From an uncultured Collinsella sp. (GTDB lineage: Bacteria; Actinomycetota; Coriobacteriia; Coriobacteriales; Coriobacteriaceae): DNA of 5,498 nt. Positions 1 through 5,013 of this stretch are shown here, in pieces (position 1 is the stretch's first letter; each line of letters starts with the position of its first letter). The notes beneath the pieces are model-generated. The model searched no databases and was not told the origin of the DNA. It saw only the letters and a list, made by a program, of their open reading frames with translations. The position numbers were made by a program, and so were the translations under genes. Where the stretch lies: contig CALHWR010000188.1 of assembly GCA_938036665.1 (NCBI GenBank), forward strand, positions 1-5,498, given 5' to 3'.

Positions 1-76
1 TGCTTTCCGAGCGAGCCCAGGACCTGACCGAACGAAAAACTAATCCGCGCCGCCCGGCCAGGTCCGACGTGCCACG
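1..76 (-). terminator. Weak candidate 3' end region of the HAD phosphatase gene
   Basis: Read on the minus strand, the 76 nt after the HAD stop codon contain GC-rich sequence followed by a run of five T (complement of 35-39). The only pairings I see are weak: a 5-bp stem with one G-T pair just before the T run, and a 7-bp inverted repeat (20-26 with 59-65) that encloses the T run instead of preceding it. Termination here is plausible but not well supported. The left edge could also hold the end of a convergent gene, but I see no recognisable coding sequence in it. Confidence 0.22.
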
Positions 77-904
77 TTACCGAGCCGCCAAGATAGCGTC
101 GATGAGCGTCAGTACGCCCCCGTCGTTGTTGCTCGGAATACGCCACTTGGCATGCGCGTTCATATGCTCCTCGGCATTGTCCACGATAAAGCTGTGACCG
201 ACGCGCTCAAGCATGGGGATGTCGTTGTACGTATCGCCCACGGCAGCGGCGTCGGCGATATCGATGCCCAGGCGCTCGCAGAGATGTGCTACGCCCGACC
301 CCTTGTCGACGCCCAGATTCATAAAGTCGATCCACTCGCGGCCCGCATTGGTGACGTAGAGTTTGTCCGAGAACTCGGGGCTGTAGTCCTCGCGAAACGC
401 TGGCTCGGCATCGTAGGCGGGGAAGAAGATCGAAATCTTGTTGGACTCGATATCAAGGCCCTCAAAGCTATCGACGTAGTTGATCGTGTTGTAGTAGACG
501 CTGATCTCGTCGTGGTACTGATGGTCGCGGGCGAGCACATAGAACTCGTCGTAGCAGCACAAGACGGGAACGGCACGCGGGTCCTCCGAGGCACGGGTGA
601 GCACCTGCTGATACAGCGCCACATCGATGTTGCTCTTATAGATATAGCTGCCGCGATAGATGACGCAGGCTCCGTTGTCGGGACAAAAAGCAAGGCGGTT
701 CTTAATGCTCTCGAACATTTCCTCGAGTTTGGGGGCGGGGCGTCCGCTGGCGGGGCAGAATACAATGCCTGCGTCGGCGAGCTTGTCCAGGCGCTCATCA
801 AGACCCTGCGGCAACACGCGCTTGTCGGTGAGCAGCGTCTTGTCCATGTCGACGGCGAGAATCTTAATGCTTCCGATATTGGTGTCCGATTCGTAAGTTT
901 GCAT
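77..904 (-). CDS. HAD-superfamily (Cof-type, class IIB) phosphatase
   Basis: A 275-aa cytoplasmic hydrolase of the haloacid dehalogenase superfamily. It probably dephosphorylates a small phosphorylated metabolite such as a sugar phosphate or a nucleotide-like cofactor; the substrate cannot be read from sequence. All four HAD motifs are visible: DMDKT (residues 19-23, nucleophile Asp19 and general acid Asp21), Ser53 in PASGRP (motif II), Lys201 in VDKGSG (motif III) and GDTYND (223-228, Mg2+-binding acidic residues). The region between motifs II and III (about 85-195) is long, as expected for the class IIB cap of Cof/YbiV-like enzymes, and 270-280 aa is the usual family length. The start is supported by GAAAGG (complement of 914-919), 9 nt before ATG. 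The gene is a single divergent unit opposite argG, and nothing ties its role to arginine synthesis. Confidence 0.93.
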   Translation of the reverse strand: MQTYESDTNIGSIKILAVDMDKTLLTDKRVLPQGLDERLDKLADAGIVFCPASGRPAPKLEEMFESIKNRLAFCPDNGACVIYRGSYIYKSNIDVALYQQVLTRASEDPRAVPVLCCYDEFYVLARDHQYHDEISVYYNTINYVDSFEGLDIESNKISIFFPAYDAEPAFREDYSPEFSDKLYVTNAGREWIDFMNLGVDKGSGVAHLCERLGIDIADAAAVGDTYNDIPMLERVGHSFIVDNAEEHMNAHAKWRIPSNNDGGVLTLIDAILAAR

Positions 905-925
905 AAAAGCGCGCCTTTCGTTTCG

Positions 926-992
926 AAATTGTTTCAGACGTTATAACCATCAACCAGTAACTGAGCGTATTGTCGCAGGAACGGAGCGTATT
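926..992 (-). promoter_or_regulatory. Candidate promoter region of the HAD phosphatase gene, with a 9-bp direct repeat
   Basis: On the minus strand a TATAAC hexamer (complement of 942-947) lies about 37 nt before the HAD start and could serve as a -10 element. No convincing -35 hexamer sits at the proper distance. Just upstream on that strand, GAGCGTATT (as read on +) occurs twice, at 963-971 and 984-992. The copies start exactly 21 bp apart, two helical turns, and fall near the expected -35/-55 region. This spacing is typical of a dimeric DNA-binding protein, but it may be chance. No regulator is recognised. Confidence 0.3.
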
Positions 993-1047
993 TGCACCAC
1001 GCTTCACAAAGTAATGAAAAAACTTTTCAGAAATTTGAATTTGTCGC

Positions 1048-1075
1048 TTGTGCTGCGGGCACTTTAGCGTAATAT
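1048..1075 (+). promoter_or_regulatory. Upstream candidate sigma-70-type promoter toward argG
   Basis: TTGTGC (1048-1053) and TAATAT (1070-1075) are separated by 16 nt and point toward the Arg leader and argG. The hexamers match the TTGACA/TATAAT consensus partly. Transcription would start near 1082, about 95 nt before the leader ORF. It competes as a candidate with the closer promoter at 1112-1139. Confidence 0.3.
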
Positions 1076-1111
1076 AGCGACCATCGAAAACGGAGACGGA
1101 AATACAACCGC

Positions 1112-1147
1112 TTACCGAAGAAAAGGTACCGTTTACGATATTAGAAT
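1112..1147 (+). promoter_or_regulatory. Candidate promoter of the argG leader transcript
   Basis: TTACGAT (1133-1139, hexamer TACGAT 1134-1139) is preceded at 16 nt by TTACCG (1112-1117), a weak -35. The same -10 form, TTACGAT, occurs in the putative ndk promoter (4944-4950). A second -10-like hexamer, TAGAAT (1142-1147, five of six matches to TATAAT), follows but lacks a -35. Either would start the transcript around 1146-1155, roughly 25-35 nt before the leader ATG, which is a normal length for an attenuator leader. No sequence resembling an ArgR operator was recognised. Confidence 0.4.
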
Positions 1148-1178
1148 TGCGCCCGGCGATAGGTGAAAGGAGAGGCAG

Positions 1179-1253
1179 ATGCAGTTCGTAAAGATCATCA
1201 CCACTGCAGATAATGCCATCCGACGCCAGCGCGCAATTTCCCGACGACGATAA
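1179..1253 (+). CDS. Arginine-rich 24-aa leader peptide of argG
   Basis: A 24-codon ORF starting ATG at 1179 and ending TAA at 1251-1253. It is preceded by a very strong Shine-Dalgarno (AAAGGAGAGG, 1166-1175), with AAGGAG 6 nt from the ATG. The peptide begins MQFVKIITT and ends RRQRAISRRR, so six of its last ten residues are arginine. The Arg codons are at 1221-1226, 1230-1232 and 1242-1250. Four of six are CGA, while argG, argH and ndk appear to use only CGT and CGC. It ends 7 nt before a hairpin that competes with a terminator, and about 200 nt upstream of argG. By analogy with trpL, hisL and similar leaders, its role would be to be translated, not to act as a product: ribosome progress through the Arg codons reports charged tRNA-Arg. 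The ORF, SD and codons are direct observations; function is inferred. An arrest peptide that senses arginine directly is the main alternative. Confidence 0.78.
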   Translation: MQFVKIITTADNAIRRQRAISRRR

Positions 1254-1317
1254 CAATCGTCTCTGTTCGTATGGGGTGAAATGCCCCAACAGAGTCATTT
1301 TGAGGTCGTTGGGTTTT
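1246..1317 (+). promoter_or_regulatory. Transcription attenuator of argG (alternative hairpins)
   Basis: Three stems can be drawn after the Arg codons. Stem A pairs 1246-1251 with 1256-1261 (GACGAT/ATCGTC) around the leader stop codon. Stem B, antiterminator-like, pairs CTCTGTT (1261-1267) with AACAGAG (1288-1294), and GGGG (1273-1276) with CCCC (1284-1287). Stem C, terminator-like, pairs CCCAAC (1285-1290) with GTTGGG (1308-1313), with inner pairs 1292-1293/1306-1307 and 1295-1297/1301-1303, and is followed by TTTT (1314-1317). B and C share 1285-1290, so they exclude each other. Expected logic: with arginine scarce, a ribosome stalls at the early Arg codons and B forms, so transcription continues. 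With arginine plentiful, the ribosome reaches the stop codon at 1251, covers the left arm of B, and C forms. Weak points: the T tract is only four long, and stem A overlaps B by one base only. Confidence 0.68.
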
Positions 1318-1406
1318 AGCACGATATAAACGCATGTTTCTAGGGCATGCTGTGCTGCTTTTTGCTATTTAACCTGATATTGCACGGTTTTTGACCTCGA
1401 AATGAC
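1294..1406 (+). repeat. 14-bp inverted repeat spanning the argG leader
   Basis: Positions 1294-1307 (GTCATTTTGAGGTC) and 1393-1406 (GACCTCGAAATGAC) can pair over all 14 positions, with a single G-U pair and an 85-nt interior. The left arm lies between the two arms of the attenuator terminator, and the right arm ends 37 nt before the argG SD. In RNA it would form a long-range helix; in DNA it could be the ends of a small element or a protein site. I see no flanking target duplication that would make an inserted element convincing. Confidence 0.7.
1317..1363 (+). terminator. Second terminator-like stem-loop in the argG leader
   Basis: AGCAC (1318-1322) pairs with GTGCT (1352-1356), and inside it GCATG (1332-1336) pairs with CATGC (1346-1350). 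The internal loop is asymmetric (9 nt against 1) and the apical loop has 9 nt. Two bases after the outer stem comes TTTTT (1359-1363). It would be the second potential stop between leader and argG, or part of the folded interior of the 14-bp inverted repeat. The broken stem makes it a modest candidate. Confidence 0.33.
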
Positions 1407-1457
1407 TTGCAACTGACCGATGTTCTAACTAGCTACCAAGGGCGAAAGGAAACAGCC

Positions 1458-2684
1458 ATGAGCAAGGAAAAAGTCGTTCTCGCATATTCCGGTGGTCTTG
1501 ATACATCCGTATGTGTCAAGTGGCTCCAGGACGAGAAGAATCTCGATGTCGTTTGTGTCTGCGGCAACGTGGGCCAGGAGGAGACCGGTCTGGACGCCAA
1601 GAAGCAGAAGGCCCTCGACCTGGGCGTTCTGGATTGCCAGGTGCTCGATCTGCGCGACGAGTTCTCCGATGAGTTCCTGACTAAGGCTATCGCCGCAAAC
1701 TCTATGTACGAGAACAAGTATCCGCTGCTCTCCGCCCTGTCCCGCCCGTTGCTCGCCAAGAAGCTTGTCGAGGTCGCTCACGAGTTTGGCGCGACCTACG
1801 TCGCTCACGGCTGCACCGGCAAGGGTAACGACCAGGTTCGTTTTGAGGCTGCCGTCAAGGCCCTCGACCCCGAGCTTAAGGTTATCGCCCCGGTTCGCGA
1901 GTGGGATCTTAAGTGCCGTCCCGACGAGGTCGCCTATGCTCACGCCCACAACGTGCCGGTTCCCGAGGGTGCCAACGACAACCCCTATTCCATCGACGAC
2001 AACCTGTGGGGTCGTGCCATTGAGTGCGGCCACCTGGAGGATCCCTGGAACGAGCCGCTCGACGACGCCTGGGTTATGACCAAGAATCCCGAGGACACGC
2101 CCGACACCCCGACGTATACCGAGATTGAGTTTGAGGCCGGCAAGCCCGTCGCCGTCGACGGCAAGAAGATGAAGCTCTCCGAGATCATCATCGCACTCAA
2201 CAAGATCTCGGGCGACAACGGCTTTGGCCGTCTCGACCTGGTCGAGGACCGTCTGGTGGGCCTTAAGAGCCGCGAGTGCTATGAGGTTCCCGGCGCCCTG
2301 ACGCTCATCACCGCCCACAAGGCACTCGAGGATATCTGCGTCGAGGGCGACCTGCTCAAGACCAAGATTAAGCTCGAGCAGGATTGGGCCACCGCCGTGT
2401 ACAACGGCCAGTGGTACAGCCCGCTCAAAAACGCGCTCGATGCCTTTATGGCCGACACCCAGAAGTTCGTGACCGGCACCGTCCGTCTGAAGTTCTTTAA
2501 GGGCAACTGCCATGTCGTCGGCCGCAAGAGCCCGTTTAGCCTGTATGACTACGGTCTGGCTACCTACGACCGCGACACTACGTTTGACGAGAAGGCCAGC
2601 GCCGGCTTTATCGAGATCGATACGCTGTCGCTCAAGACGTGGGCTAAGGTCCAGGGCCCCAGCTCTGCTGCCGCCCAGGCCTAG
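1458..2684 (+). CDS. argG: Argininosuccinate synthase
   Basis: A 408-aa cytoplasmic enzyme that joins citrulline and aspartate with ATP to give argininosuccinate, AMP and PPi, the penultimate step of arginine biosynthesis. The N-terminal ATP-binding P-loop AYSGGLDTS is at residues 9-17, and a second family signature, AHGCTGKGNDQVRFE, is at 116-130. Other conserved blocks include APVREWDL (144-151), YSIDDNLWGR (177-186) and EDRLVGLKSRECYEVPGA (263-280). Length fits the family (about 395-410 aa), and the protein is intact. ATG 1458 is chosen because GAAAGGA (1444-1450) lies 7 nt upstream and the protein starts at the conserved KVVLAYSGG block. An in-frame TTG at 1407 would add 17 unconserved residues and lacks an SD. 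It sits downstream of an Arg-codon leader and attenuator, so arginine feedback on its transcription is likely. argH follows after 522 nt. Confidence 0.98.
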   Translation: MSKEKVVLAYSGGLDTSVCVKWLQDEKNLDVVCVCGNVGQEETGLDAKKQKALDLGVLDCQVLDLRDEFSDEFLTKAIAANSMYENKYPLLSALSRPLLAKKLVEVAHEFGATYVAHGCTGKGNDQVRFEAAVKALDPELKVIAPVREWDLKCRPDEVAYAHAHNVPVPEGANDNPYSIDDNLWGRAIECGHLEDPWNEPLDDAWVMTKNPEDTPDTPTYTEIEFEAGKPVAVDGKKMKLSEIIIALNKISGDNGFGRLDLVEDRLVGLKSRECYEVPGALTLITAHKALEDICVEGDLLKTKIKLEQDWATAVYNGQWYSPLKNALDAFMADTQKFVTGTVRLKFFKGNCHVVGRKSPFSLYDYGLATYDRDTTFDEKASAGFIEIDTLSLKTWAKVQGPSSAAAQA

Positions 2685-2704
2685 CGCCTCCTTCCTTTGG
2701 TATC

Positions 2705-2723
2705 CGCGCGGCCCATCCGCGTG
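2705..2723 (+). other. Small hairpin in the argG 3' region
   Basis: CGCGG (2707-2711) pairs with CCGCG (2717-2721) around a 5-nt loop, extended by a G-T and a C-G pair to 2705-2723. It begins 21 nt after the argG stop and has no T tract, so it is not a terminator by itself. It could stabilise the 3' end of the argG message. Confidence 0.35.
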
Positions 2724-2816
2724 ATACATAACGGGCGCATGGGGTCTCTACCTTTCGTTATGCTTGCTGACACTTCTTAACATCGGTGGCCCCTACGTTC
2801 CGCCCGCGTATATGAT

Positions 2817-2880
2817 GCCGCGTCTGCGGCTGAGTCCGAGCCCCGCCGGGGTTGTCCGGCGGGGCTCCTCCTATCAATTT
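2817..2880 (+). terminator. Tandem hairpins, probable argG terminator
   Basis: A first short hairpin pairs GCCGC (2817-2821) with GCGGC (2826-2830). The second is a perfect 12-bp GC-rich stem, GAGCCCCGCCGG (2838-2849) with CCGGCGGGGCTC (2856-2867), around a 6-nt loop. The tail after it is pyrimidine-rich (CTCCTAT, then CAATTT) without a clean T run, so termination is likely but may be partial. It lies 133-183 nt after the argG stop and before the small ORF and argH. Confidence 0.55.
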
Positions 2881-2917
2881 GACGGCCCTGCACCTATATA
2901 TATGGGGAGTATCCATT

Positions 2918-3088
2918 ATGTTCAACGCTATCGCGCATGCCTTGCTTGCCCTCGCGCCCGAGTTCGATGCTGCAAAGGTCGAGGATGTTCCTATGAGCCT
3001 GAAGGCCTGGATCGATGGTTCGCAAGGCAACATCCGGAGGGAGAAGTTGGGCACCAAGTGCCTCGTGCGTCACTTCTTTGCAAATTAG
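2918..3088 (+). CDS. Possible small protein of unknown function (56 aa)
   Basis: ATG at 2918 is preceded by GGGGAG (2904-2909) at 8 nt spacing, and the frame runs 56 codons to TAG at 3086-3088. Codons are mostly G/C-ending, like the neighbouring genes, which supports coding. The protein begins MFNAIAHALLALAP, a short hydrophobic stretch too short and too interrupted for a clear membrane helix. It continues with a charged middle (about 15-45) and ends in KCLVRHFFAN. I recognise no domain, signal peptide or metal site. It lies between the argG terminator and argH, 118 nt before the argH start, and may share a transcript with argH. It could be a small protein, a translated leader of argH (it has RR at 40-41 and R51, but no Arg run), or a remnant of a larger gene. 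Confidence 0.45.
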   Translation: MFNAIAHALLALAPEFDAAKVEDVPMSLKAWIDGSQGNIRREKLGTKCLVRHFFAN

Positions 3089-3206
3089 CAACATGGTCCC
3101 GCGCACGGTGGGGATTGTGTAAAACTGGCGGTTGAAAAATCGCTTTAGCGACATGGCGCATTGCTTTGGGCGCTTGTTTTGGTATTTGGAGAAAGGGGAC
3201 AGTTCC
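3089..3206 (+). promoter_or_regulatory. argH upstream spacer with a short palindrome
   Basis: This AT-richer 118-nt spacer contains the interrupted palindrome TCGCT-TT-AGCGA (3140-3151), 55 nt before the argH start, which could be a protein site or a small hairpin. The octamer CTTTAGCG inside it (3143-3150) also occurs upstream of the argG leader (1062-1069). TTGAAA (3132-3137) resembles a -35, but no matching -10 lies at the right distance. A distinct argH promoter is therefore not established. Confidence 0.25.
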
Positions 3207-4637
3207 ATGGCTCTTTGGGGCGGTCGTTTTGAGGCGGGAGTGGCCGAGGTCACGCAGGAGTTTGGCGCGTCGCTGCCGGTCGACAAACATCTCTATAAGC
3301 AGGATATCGCCGGTTCTAAGGCGCATGCCAAGATGCTGGCGGCCCAGGGCATCATCAGTGCCGAGGATGAGCAGGCGATTGCCGAGGGCCTGACCGGAAT
3401 CGAACAGGATATCGACGCCGGTAGCTTCACCTTCGATATCAACGACGAGGACATCCATATGTCCATCGAGAGCGAGCTGACGCGTCGCATCGGCGAGGCC
3501 GGCAAGCGCTTGCATACCGGACGTTCGCGCAACGACCAGGTGGCGACCGATACGCGCCTGGGCGTCAAGGCGTTGGCCAAGGAGCTCATGGAGGCCAACC
3601 TGCAGTTGCGCCACGTGCTGGTGGATGCGGCCAAGAAGTACGACAAGGTGATTCTGCCGGGTTACACGCACATGCAGCATGCTCAGCCCGTGCTGCTGTC
3701 ACATCATCTGCTGGCGTATTCCTGGATGTTCGCGCGCGACTTTACACGTCTGAAGGCCGCCTTTGATGCCGCCGATAACTGCCCGCTGGGTGCTGCCGCG
3801 CTTGCCGGTACGAGCTATCCGCTCGATCGCCAGATGACGGCTGCCGAACTTGGCTTTGCGGGCGTGATTCCTAACTCACTCGATGCTGTTTCCGACCGTG
3901 ATTTCCTGCTCGACCTGCATTATGCCGGCTCCGTCATGGCCATGCACCTGTCGCGTCTTTCCGAGGAGATCGTGCTGTGGTCGAGCTCCGAATTTGGCTT
4001 TATCACGCTTTCCGACTCGTACTCCACCGGCTCGTCCATCATGCCTCAGAAGAAAAACCCCGACTTTGCCGAGCTTATTCGCGGCAAGAGCGGTCGCGTG
4101 TACGGCAACCTGGTCCAGCTGCTCGTGACCATGAAGGGTCTGCCGTTGGCCTATAACAAGGACCTGCAGGAGGACAAGGAGGGCGCGCTCGATACCGCCC
4201 ACACGCTCATGCAGTGCCTGTCGGTTATGGCCGGTATGATTTCGACTTGGACCGTCAACGAGGGCGCCATGGCACGCGAGTGCGGCGTGGGTCATCTTGC
4301 CGCCACCGACGTTGCCGACTACCTGGCTAAGCGTGGTCTGCCGTTCCGCGAGGCGCACGCCGTGGTGGGGCATTTGGTCCTGATGTGTGAGAAGCGCGGC
4401 TGCAATCTTGAGGATCTGCCGTTTGAGGTGTTCCAGGAGGCAAGCCCGCTCTTTGAGCGCGATATTACCGAGGCGCTCGACATCCCGTCGATTGTCGCTG
4501 CGCGCACGACCGAGGGCGGTACCGCCCCTGCCGCCGTTGCCGTGCAGTTGGGGCGCGCCGAAGCGCAGCTTGCGGCCGATGAGGGTGTGTTTGGCTCGTT
4601 GACTAAGGTCGTCGAGATGGGCCACGGAGCTAATTAG
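3207..4637 (+). CDS. argH: Argininosuccinate lyase
   Basis: A 476-aa enzyme of the fumarase/aspartase superfamily that cleaves argininosuccinate to arginine and fumarate, the last step of arginine biosynthesis. It acts as a cytoplasmic homotetramer in known members. The protein opens with the typical MALWGGRF. Conserved blocks are HTGRSRNDQ (103-111), YTHMQHAQP (153-161) with His155, and the signature GSSIMPQKKNP (275-285) with Ser277 and Lys283. His155, Ser277 and Lys283 correspond to the catalytic-loop residues H162, S283 and K289 of duck delta-crystallin/lyase. Length is near the family norm (about 460-470 aa) and the gene is intact. ATG 3207 is supported by GAAAGGGG (3191-3198) at 8 nt; upstream in-frame starts at 3132 (TTG) and 3153 (ATG) lack an SD. 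It acts on the product of argG upstream, but the 522-nt gap suggests at least partly separate transcription. Confidence 0.98.
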   Translation: MALWGGRFEAGVAEVTQEFGASLPVDKHLYKQDIAGSKAHAKMLAAQGIISAEDEQAIAEGLTGIEQDIDAGSFTFDINDEDIHMSIESELTRRIGEAGKRLHTGRSRNDQVATDTRLGVKALAKELMEANLQLRHVLVDAAKKYDKVILPGYTHMQHAQPVLLSHHLLAYSWMFARDFTRLKAAFDAADNCPLGAAALAGTSYPLDRQMTAAELGFAGVIPNSLDAVSDRDFLLDLHYAGSVMAMHLSRLSEEIVLWSSSEFGFITLSDSYSTGSSIMPQKKNPDFAELIRGKSGRVYGNLVQLLVTMKGLPLAYNKDLQEDKEGALDTAHTLMQCLSVMAGMISTWTVNEGAMARECGVGHLAATDVADYLAKRGLPFREAHAVVGHLVLMCEKRGCNLEDLPFEVFQEASPLFERDITEALDIPSIVAARTTEGGTAPAAVAVQLGRAEAQLAADEGVFGSLTKVVEMGHGAN

Positions 4638-4680
4638 CTTATGGATGCGTCTGTCTGGTGCGTTCATCATATCTTGCCTT

Positions 4681-4715
4681 TACGGGTGCCCGCTACGGTA
4701 GGCGCCCGTTTTGTT
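4681..4715 (+). terminator. Intrinsic terminator of argH
   Basis: ACGGGTGCC (4682-4690) pairs with GGCGCCCGT (4701-4709) with one T-G wobble, leaving a 10-nt loop. The tail is TTTTGTT, counting the last stem base (4709-4715). It begins 44 nt after the argH stop. This is a good rho-independent terminator that separates argH from ndk. Confidence 0.85.
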
Positions 4716-4920
4716 ATAGAGAAGGAAGGAGCTTGTCGAGAACTTTTGTAGGACATTTGCGCAGGTTGTGAAGGGGGTGCGTTCACGGGCGGCAATCGAC
4801 CGTCTGTTCTGTTCGGTGCAGTTGGAAGTGGGGCGGATGGTACTCTAGTCGGGCTTCGGAACAGAAGTGACACATATGGAGCGCTTCAATAAATAATAAC
4901 GCTTCAATAAACGGCTTTTT
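4716..4920. other. AT-richer spacer between argH and ndk, no gene seen
   Basis: No ORF with a sound start and plausible codon use was found on either strand. A strong SD-like purine run (GAAGGAAGGAG, 4721-4731) is followed after one base by TTG opening a 12-codon frame to TGA at 4769. That spacing is too short for normal initiation, so the stretch may be a decayed gene start or chance. The right end holds the 12-bp tandem repeat listed separately. Confidence 0.4.
4882..4911. repeat. 12-bp tandem direct repeat upstream of ndk
   Basis: CGCTTCAATAAA occurs twice without mismatch, at 4882-4893 and 4900-4911, separated by six A/T bases (TAATAA), so the copies start 18 bp apart. The block ends about 12-30 bp upstream of the putative ndk -35/-10, a natural place for an activator or for an AT-rich upstream element. 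No known operator is recognised. Confidence 0.75.
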
Positions 4921-4922
4921 GT

Positions 4923-4950
4923 TTAACTGCAGCTAGAACTCTGTTACGAT
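4923..4950 (+). promoter_or_regulatory. Candidate ndk promoter
   Basis: TTAACT (4923-4928, four of six matches to TTGACA) is followed after 16 nt by TACGAT (4945-4950, four of six to TATAAT). Transcription would begin near 4957, giving a leader of about 55 nt before ndk. The TTACGAT form of the -10 is shared with the putative argG leader promoter. Confidence 0.5.
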
Positions 4951-5013
4951 GCAGTCCAGGCGGGTGCCGGAATGGGACTTGGGCACGCGCGAACCTATTT
5001 GAAAGGCTACCTT

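Noticed and set aside
864..1322. Open frame of 152 codons on the minus strand across the HAD-argG spacer
   Set aside because: It starts with GTG, overlaps the HAD gene by 41 nt in another frame, has un-host-like low-GC codons and no recognisable domain. It lies antisense to the well-supported Arg leader and its hairpins. Its openness is somewhat unexpected for an AT-richer spacer, so a decayed gene is not fully excluded.
1407..1457. TTG-initiated 17-residue extension of argG
   Set aside because: No SD before 1407, the added residues are not part of the family's conserved start, and ATG 1458 has an ideal SD.
1254..1457. T-box or known riboswitch upstream of argG
   Set aside because: I could not find the T-box bulge motif (TGGNACC-like) or any riboswitch core I recognise; the Arg-codon leader explains the region better.
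905..1457. ArgR (ARG box) operator
   Set aside because: No convincing pair of 18-bp AT-rich palindromes of the ARG-box type was found. GCATG-N9-CATGC (1332-1350) is palindromic but does not match the consensus well and fits an RNA stem equally.
3132..3206. Extended argH start at TTG 3132 or ATG 3153
   Set aside because: Neither has an SD, and MALWGGRF at 3207 is the usual N-terminus with a good SD.
4733..4771. 12-codon TTG-initiated frame after a strong purine run, considered as a second leader peptide
   Set aside because: Only one base separates the SD-like run from the TTG, and there is no regulated hairpin or amino-acid run near it.
4667..4873. 68-codon minus-strand frame between argH and ndk
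   Set aside because: It runs through the argH terminator, has no clear SD and a low-complexity Pro/Ser/Arg composition typical of a shadow frame.
4972..5013. 14-residue N-terminal extension of ndk
   Set aside because: No SD upstream of 4972; ATG 5014 has GAAAGG at 7 nt and matches the standard Ndk start.
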